Assembly (NCBI RefSeq): GCF_900106995.1
Contig: NZ_FNOK01000002.1
Span: 1 to 64,000, forward strand
Direction of reading: 5' to 3'
DNA: 64,000 nt
Source: Saccharopolyspora shandongensis
Lineage (GTDB): Bacteria; Actinomycetota; Actinomycetes; Mycobacteriales; Pseudonocardiaceae
Shown: piece after piece, positions 59,793-64,000 of the stretch
Layout of the letters: each line of letters starts with the position of its first letter
How positions within the stretch are numbered: position 1 is the first letter of the stretch
Notes under the pieces: generated by a model
Seen by the model: the letters and a program-made list of their open reading frames with translations, nothing else
Told to the model about the DNA's origin: nothing
Database searches by the model: none
Made by a program: the position numbers and the translations under genes

Positions 59793-62700
59793 TCACGGGA
59801 GGGCGCCTTCGCGCTGGGCCTCGCGGACGACCGCGATCTCGCCGGCCTCGACGCGCAGGACGATGTCCGCGTGTTCGGTCTCCGACCAGCGGTGCGTCAC
59901 GTGGATGACGGTGCGGTCGCGCAACGCGTGGCGCAGGCGGGCGAGCAGCGCCTCCGCGGTCGGCACGTCCAGGTGCGCGGTCGGCTCGTCGAGCAGCACC
60001 AGTTCCGCATCCGCCGCCAGCAGGGCTCGGGCCAGTGCGAGGCGCTGGGCCTCGCCGCCCGACATCGCCGTGCCGCCGCTGCCGACCATCGCGTCCAGCC
60101 GCTCCTCCCAGCCCGGCAGCCCCGCCACCCGGAGCGCCTCGCCGAGCTCGCGGTCGTCCGCCTCCGGCGCGGCGAGCCGCAGGTTCTCCCGGATCGTCGT
60201 CGATACCAGCTGCGGCTCCTGCGGGCACCACGCGACCTTCCGCGGCACCCGCACGTCGCCCCGCTCCGCCTCCAGGAATCCCAGCAGCAGCGCCAACATC
60301 GTCGACTTCCCGCCGCCGGAAGGCCCGACCACCGCGACGTGCGCCCCGGCGGGCACCCGCAAGTCCGCGCCCCGCAAGGCCATTCCGCCCGAACCCGGCC
60401 ACCGGACATCGACGCCGGTCAGCTCGACGCCGGCCGTTGCCGCCGGATCAGCTGCGCGGCGCTCCGGATCGGCAGGTTCGCCGCCCGAACCCGACAGCTG
60501 GACATCGACACCGGACGGCGCCACCCGATCAGCAGCGCGACGCCCCGAACCGGCAGGTTCACCACCCGAGCCCTGCCGCTGGACATCACCAACGACCAGC
60601 TCGACACCGGGCCGCGCCGCCTGATCAGCCGAAGCACCAACGGCTCCACCGCCAGAGCCGACCGCCAGCAAGGGCGCCAGACGAGCTTGCGCTGCACGCA
60701 AGGACTTCCACTGCTGCGCAGCGGGCGGCAGCAACGCGACGGCTTCCGCCGCGGCGAGCGGAACCAGCCCGAGCAGCGGAGCCAGCTCCGGCGCCAACCT
60801 TCCTTCGGCGACCGCCGCCGCCCCGAACCACGCTCCGCCGAGCACCGCGATCCCGACGAGGAGCGTGTTCACAGCCGTCGCGGCTCCCGCGCCGAAGGCG
60901 GCGCGACGGGCGCGGGCAGCGAGGCGCTCGTCGGCGGCGGCCAGTTCGGCGCGACGCTCCTCGTGCGCGCCGAAGGCGAGCAGTTCCGCCGAGCCGTCGA
61001 GCAGCGCGAGGACGCGAGCCGCGACGCGACGGCGCCCTTCCGCCACGGCAGCGGTCGCGCGGCGCTCCGCAGCGAGCGCGGCGAGCGGACTCGCGACGAA
61101 GGCGACGAGCAGCGCAGCTGCGAGCACCGCGCCCGCTTCGGGGAGCACCAGCGTTTGGAGCACCACCGCAGCGACCACGACGACCGCCGCGACCAGCGGC
61201 GGGAGGATCACGCGCGGCTCCAGGTCGCGGACGGAGTCGACGTCGTCGACGAGGCGCGCGACGCCCTCGCCGCGGCGGAGCCCGGCGGTGCGCACCGGCC
61301 CGAGTCGCACGAGGGCATCCCACAGCTGCCGCCGGAGGCGGCCGGAGAGCCGGAAGGCGGCGTCATGCGTGACGAGCCGCTCCGCGTAGCGGAGCACCGC
61401 GCGCGACAGCGCGAAGGTGCGCACGCCGACGACAGCGACGGAGAGCGTGAGGATCGGCGGCTGCTGCGAAGCGCGGGCGATCAGCCAGGCCGACGTCGCG
61501 GTCAGCGCGAGGCCGGAGAGCAGCGAGAGCGCGCCGAGGCCGACGCCGAGGAGCGTTCGCGGCGTGATCAGGTCGTGGATGCGACCGGTCGCCGCCGGCA
61601 GGTCGGGCGGGGCGGTCTGAAGGGCTGCGGTGGCCGCTTCGGGTTCGGCTTCGGCCGCCTCCGGGCGGTGGCTGGCGAGCACGACCGTCGCGCCCGCTTC
61701 GGCGGCGCGCCGGACGGCCTCGTTGACCTGGTGTGCCGTCGCGGCGTCCAGGTGCGCGGTCGGCTCGTCGAGCAGCAGGATCTTCGCGTCGCCGCGCAGC
61801 CTCAGCAGGGCGCGGGCCACCGCGACCCGTTGACGTTCCCCTGTGGACAGTTCGTCGATGCGGCGGTCGCGGAGGTGGGCGGCGGCCGCGTCGGCGAGCG
61901 CTTCGCCGATGTGCGCCGTCAAGTCGGGTTGGTCGGCGGTGGCGACCGCGAGCTCGTCGGCGACGGTGCCACCGGTGAACGTCGGGCGCTGCGGCACCCA
62001 CGCGATGCGGCGCCGCCACTCGGCCGGGTCCAGCTCGGCGATGTCCACGCCGTCGCAGGTGATCGTGCCGCTTTCCGGGGCGGCGAAGCCGAGCAGCACC
62101 GACATCGTCGTCGACTTGCCGCTGCCGCTCGGCCCGATGCCGTCGAAGCCCTCCAGCCGCACGATCTCGCCGGGCCGCGCCACGAAGCTCAGGCCGTCCG
62201 GCGCGAACCCGTCCCGCCGCCGCACGCGCAGCCCAGCCACCCGCACCGTCGCAGGCCCGTCGGAGCGAACGGACCGTTCACGCCGATAGACGAGGTCAAC
62301 GGTCCGTTCGCGCGAACCCACCCCACTCGGGGCGAACGGACCGCGCGAGGTGAACGGACCGTTCGCCTCGTCCAGCGATGCGGACGTGGCGTTCGCCTCG
62401 CCGCGCGAAGCGCCGCCGCTCACGATCTCGTCGACCCGGCGGACCGCTTCGACGCCGTCTTCGCTCGCGTGGTGCGCCGCTCCCGCCGCGCGCAGCGGCA
62501 GGTAGCACTCCGGCGCGAGGACCAGCACCAGCAGGCCCGTCGCCAGGTCGAGGTCGCCGGAGACCAGCCGCAGGCCGATGCCGACCGCCACCATCGCCAC
62601 CGACAGCGACGACAGCAGCTCCAGGACCAGCGCGGAGAGGAAGGCGATGCGCAGCGTCGCGATCGTGGTGCGTCGGTGCGAGTCGCTGACGCGGCGGACC

Positions 62701-63362
62701 ACCTCGCCCTGCGCCCGCGCCCGCCCGAACGCCGTCAGCACCGGCAGCGCCCGGATCAGCTCCAGCAGTTGCCCGGACAGGCGCTGCACCGCATCGGCGG
62801 CGCGCGAGGTGCGCTGCTCGGTGTACTTGCCGACGAGCCACGCGAACAGCGGGATCAGCGGCACGGTGATCACGATGACCAGCGCGGAAACCCAGTCGGA
62901 GAACAGGATCCAGGCCCCCACCAACGGCGGCACCACCGCGGCGGTCACCAGCGCGGGCAGGTACTTGGTGAAGTACGCGTCGAGCGCGTCGAGGCCCTTG
63001 GTGGCGAGCGCGGTCAGCTCGGCCGGGCCGCGCCGGTGGATCCACTCCGGGCCCCGCCGCAGCGCGGAATCCAGCAGCAGGCCGCGCAGCTCCTCCTTCG
63101 CGCCCGCCGCCGCCCGGGCCGACACCGACTCGGTCGCCCAGCCCAGCGCGGCCCGCGCCACCACCGCACCGGCCAGCACCACCAGGTAGTCGCCGATCTC
63201 CGCCGGCGAGGCGGCCCTGGTCACGACGGCCGCGAGCGCGCTGCCCAACGCCCAGGCCTGCACGATCAACGCGGCCGCGTTGCCGACGGAGAGCAGCCCG
63301 GCCACGACGAGCGCGCGCCGAGCCGACCCCGAAAGCCGGGGCAGAGCTCCCAGCGGACCCAT
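59793..63362 (-). CDS. cydDC: CydDC: fused thiol/haem ABC exporter for cytochrome bd assembly
   Basis: The 1189-residue protein joins two half transporters. CydD-like part: membrane domain about 1-310, Walker A GPSGSGKST (about 408-416), LSTGERQ and LLLDEPTAHLD. CydC-like part: membrane domain about 600-860, Walker A GPSGGGKST (about 1012-1020), MSGGEAQ and LLDEPTAHLD. It exports reduced thiols needed for cytochrome bd and follows cydB, as expected. Fusion is common in actinobacteria. Two odd inserts occur: residues about 328-367 encoded by a GAACGGACCGTTC repeat cluster, and residues about 905-995 with a duplicated linker. ATG 63362 has AGGAG six bases upstream. Confidence 0.92.
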   Translation of the reverse strand: MGPLGALPRLSGSARRALVVAGLLSVGNAAALIVQAWALGSALAAVVTRAASPAEIGDYLVVLAGAVVARAALGWATESVSARAAAGAKEELRGLLLDSALRRGPEWIHRRGPAELTALATKGLDALDAYFTKYLPALVTAAVVPPLVGAWILFSDWVSALVIVITVPLIPLFAWLVGKYTEQRTSRAADAVQRLSGQLLELIRALPVLTAFGRARAQGEVVRRVSDSHRRTTIATLRIAFLSALVLELLSSLSVAMVAVGIGLRLVSGDLDLATGLLVLVLAPECYLPLRAAGAAHHASEDGVEAVRRVDEIVSGGASRGEANATSASLDEANGPFTSRGPFAPSGVGSRERTVDLVYRRERSVRSDGPATVRVAGLRVRRRDGFAPDGLSFVARPGEIVRLEGFDGIGPSGSGKSTTMSVLLGFAAPESGTITCDGVDIAELDPAEWRRRIAWVPQRPTFTGGTVADELAVATADQPDLTAHIGEALADAAAAHLRDRRIDELSTGERQRVAVARALLRLRGDAKILLLDEPTAHLDAATAHQVNEAVRRAAEAGATVVLASHRPEAAEAEPEAATAALQTAPPDLPAATGRIHDLITPRTLLGVGLGALSLLSGLALTATSAWLIARASQQPPILTLSVAVVGVRTFALSRAVLRYAERLVTHDAAFRLSGRLRRQLWDALVRLGPVRTAGLRRGEGVARLVDDVDSVRDLEPRVILPPLVAAVVVVAAVVLQTLVLPEAGAVLAAALLVAFVASPLAALAAERRATAAVAEGRRRVAARVLALLDGSAELLAFGAHEERRAELAAADERLAARARRAAFGAGAATAVNTLLVGIAVLGGAWFGAAAVAEGRLAPELAPLLGLVPLAAAEAVALLPPAAQQWKSLRAAQARLAPLLAVGSGGGAVGASADQAARPGVELVVGDVQRQGSGGEPAGSGRRAADRVAPSGVDVQLSGSGGEPADPERRAADPAATAGVELTGVDVRWPGSGGMALRGADLRVPAGAHVAVVGPSGGGKSTMLALLLGFLEAERGDVRVPRKVAWCPQEPQLVSTTIRENLRLAAPEADDRELGEALRVAGLPGWEERLDAMVGSGGTAMSGGEAQRLALARALLAADAELVLLDEPTAHLDVPTAEALLARLRHALRDRTVIHVTHRWSETEHADIVLRVEAGEIAVVREAQREGALP
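60385..60640 (-). repeat. Imperfect tandem duplication in the second cydDC linker
   Basis: About 2.7 units of 81-96 bp encode GVELVVGDVQRQGSGGEPAG, GVDVQLSGSGGEPADPERRA and the genuine domain start GVELTGVDVRWPGSGGMALR. RRAAD ends two of the units. The frame is kept throughout, so the linker grew by copying the first strand of the nucleotide-binding domain. Confidence 0.75.
62262..62380 (-). repeat. GAACGGACCGTTC-type repeat cluster inside the cydDC reading frame
   Basis: Four GAACGG(A/T)CCG-type arms with the CCGATAGACGAGG spacer lie within the coding sequence. They encode an in-frame insert of about 40 residues (EANGPFTSRGPFAP, RTVDLVYRRERSVRSDGP) between membrane and nucleotide-binding domains. 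The same DNA is found outside genes at 7455 and 59590. Confidence 0.8.
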
Positions 63363-63395
63363 CAAGAACTCCTAGTCGAATCGCCAGGTCACGGG

Positions 63396-63439
63396 CCGTG
63401 CGTACTTTCTGTCGCTATGGCAACACAAAGCACGCACGG
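63396..63439. terminator. Family-2 hairpin (TCGCTATGGCAA centre) between cydB and cydDC
   Basis: Arms CCGTGCGTACTTTCTG and CACAAAGCACGCACGG pair with mismatches around a 12-base centre, followed by CCTGACCAGCGG. Both flanking genes read leftward, so it may end cydB transcripts or reduce read-through into cydDC. Confidence 0.7.
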
Positions 63440-63459
63440 GACCTGACCAGCGGAAACCG

Positions 63460-64000
63460 TCAGGCACTGGGCACGTGCACCGGCGGGATGTGCTTGGTGC
63501 CGATGCGCTTGCGGAACACCCAGTACGTCCAGCCCTGGTAGATCAGCACCGCCGGCGTGCCGAAGGCAGCCACCCAGGTCATCACGGTCAGCGTGTACGG
63601 GCTGGACGCGGTGTCCGCGATGGACAGCGACCACGCCGGGTCCAGGGTGGACGGGATCACGTTCGGCCACAGCGCGCCGAACAGGGTCACCACCACGCCG
63701 GCCAGCGCCACGCCCTGCAGCGCGAACGCCTGGCCGTCCCGCCACTGGTACAGCCGGGCCAGCCCGGCCAGCGCCGCGACCAGCGCGATCACCAGCGGCA
63801 CCCAGGTCCAGGTCTCGCCCTCCCGGAGTTGCGCGATGAACACCAGCGCGATCACCGGCAGCAGCAGCGGCACCCCGGCCATCAGCGCGAACCGCCGCGC
63901 CCGCTCCCGGATCTCGCCCTCGGTCTTGAGCGACAGGAACACCGCGCCGTGCAGCAGCGAGAACCCGCACACCGCGAGGGCGCCGATCACGTTCGGCACC
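63460..64000 (-). CDS. cydB: Cytochrome bd ubiquinol oxidase subunit II, C-terminal part
   Basis: About 180 residues are present; the N-terminal half lies beyond the right edge. At least four membrane helices are seen. Typical CydB stretches include PNVIGALAVCGFSLLHGAVFL, quoted as GFSLLHGAVFLSLKTEG, LWPNVIPSTLDP and YTLTVMTWVAAFGTPAVLIY with a C-terminal YWVFRKRI. CydB pairs with CydA in the high-affinity terminal oxidase. The CydDC exporter downstream is needed for its assembly. Confidence 0.9.
   Translation of the reverse strand, partial: VPNVIGALAVCGFSLLHGAVFLSLKTEGEIRERARRFALMAGVPLLLPVIALVFIAQLREGETWTWVPLVIALVAALAGLARLYQWRDGQAFALQGVALAGVVVTLFGALWPNVIPSTLDPAWSLSIADTASSPYTLTVMTWVAAFGTPAVLIYQGWTYWVFRKRIGTKHIPPVHVPSA

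Noticed and set aside
59592-63446. A 1284-codon rightward frame opposite cydDC
   Set aside because: Shadow of cydDC; low-complexity composition and no recognisable domain.

Overview
The window is high-GC actinobacterial DNA that uses many GTG and TTG starts. Its backbone is an arabinogalactan cell-wall locus: glf, glfT1, glfT2, dprE1, dprE2, a decaprenyl-phosphate phosphoribosyltransferase, two Emb-type arabinosyltransferases and a Wzm/Wzt galactan exporter. Together with an XRE/DUF397 gene pair this points to a mycolata-related family, most likely Pseudonocardiaceae (Saccharopolyspora-like). That placement is inferred from gene content. From memory, gene order broadly follows the Mycobacterium tuberculosis Rv3777-Rv3838c stretch, with losses, gains and a duplicated dprE1.

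Layout. 1-490: the 5' part of an IS630-type insertion sequence beside a truncated repeat element. 560-6210: exported and accessory proteins (lipoprotein, FMN reductase, frameshifted secreted hydrolase, secreted EEP-family enzyme, M28 aminopeptidase). 6390-15630: quinone oxidoreductase, aminotransferase-like protein, proteasome activator Bpa, Wzm, Wzt, GlfT1 and Emb arabinosyltransferase 1. 15730-22790: lipoprotein, small protein, GtrA, two tandem dprE1 genes, dprE2 and an LGFP cell-wall protein. 22830-26870: an accessory island with two small proteins divergent from an XRE-DUF397 pair, then a STAND/TPR protein carrying an amyloid-like N-terminal motif. 27110-34980: GT-C glycosyltransferase, Emb 2, and a GT2-GtrA-flavoprotein operon. 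34980-37620: decayed gene pair, PhoD phosphatase, Uma2-type protein. 37760-44210: UbiA-type DPPR synthase, PAP2 phosphatase, GlfT2, Glf and a GT87 enzyme. 44510-55100: amidase, HAD hydrolase, LLM flavoprotein, broken lipoprotein, HhH protein, SerS, YgiC/YgiB-like pair, septum-formation protein, minimal metalloprotease, phosphoglycerate-mutase-like protein and PheA. 55320-64000: macro-domain protein, DoxX-like protein, DevR/DevS-like two-component genes, P5C reductase, fused CydDC and the C-terminal part of CydB.

How the genes cooperate. Glf makes UDP-galactofuranose; GlfT1 and GlfT2 build the galactan; Wzm/Wzt probably export it. UbiA, PAP2, DprE1 and DprE2 make decaprenyl-phosphoryl-arabinose, GtrA proteins are candidate lipid-sugar flippases, and the Emb and GT-C enzymes add sugars outside. 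The amidase, LGFP protein and septum-formation protein act on or bind the same wall.

The intergenic DNA is rich in repeated palindromes. I see at least four families: an AGTTTCAATTGAAACT palindrome (6 copies), a 16-bp-arm hairpin around a CGCTATAG-like centre (4 copies), a GAACGGACCGTTC repeat (one cluster lies in frame inside cydDC), and a TTTCGCG-type palindrome. Longer elements bounded by CCGCAATTTCAATGA-like inverted repeats also occur. I found no tRNA, rRNA or CRISPR array.
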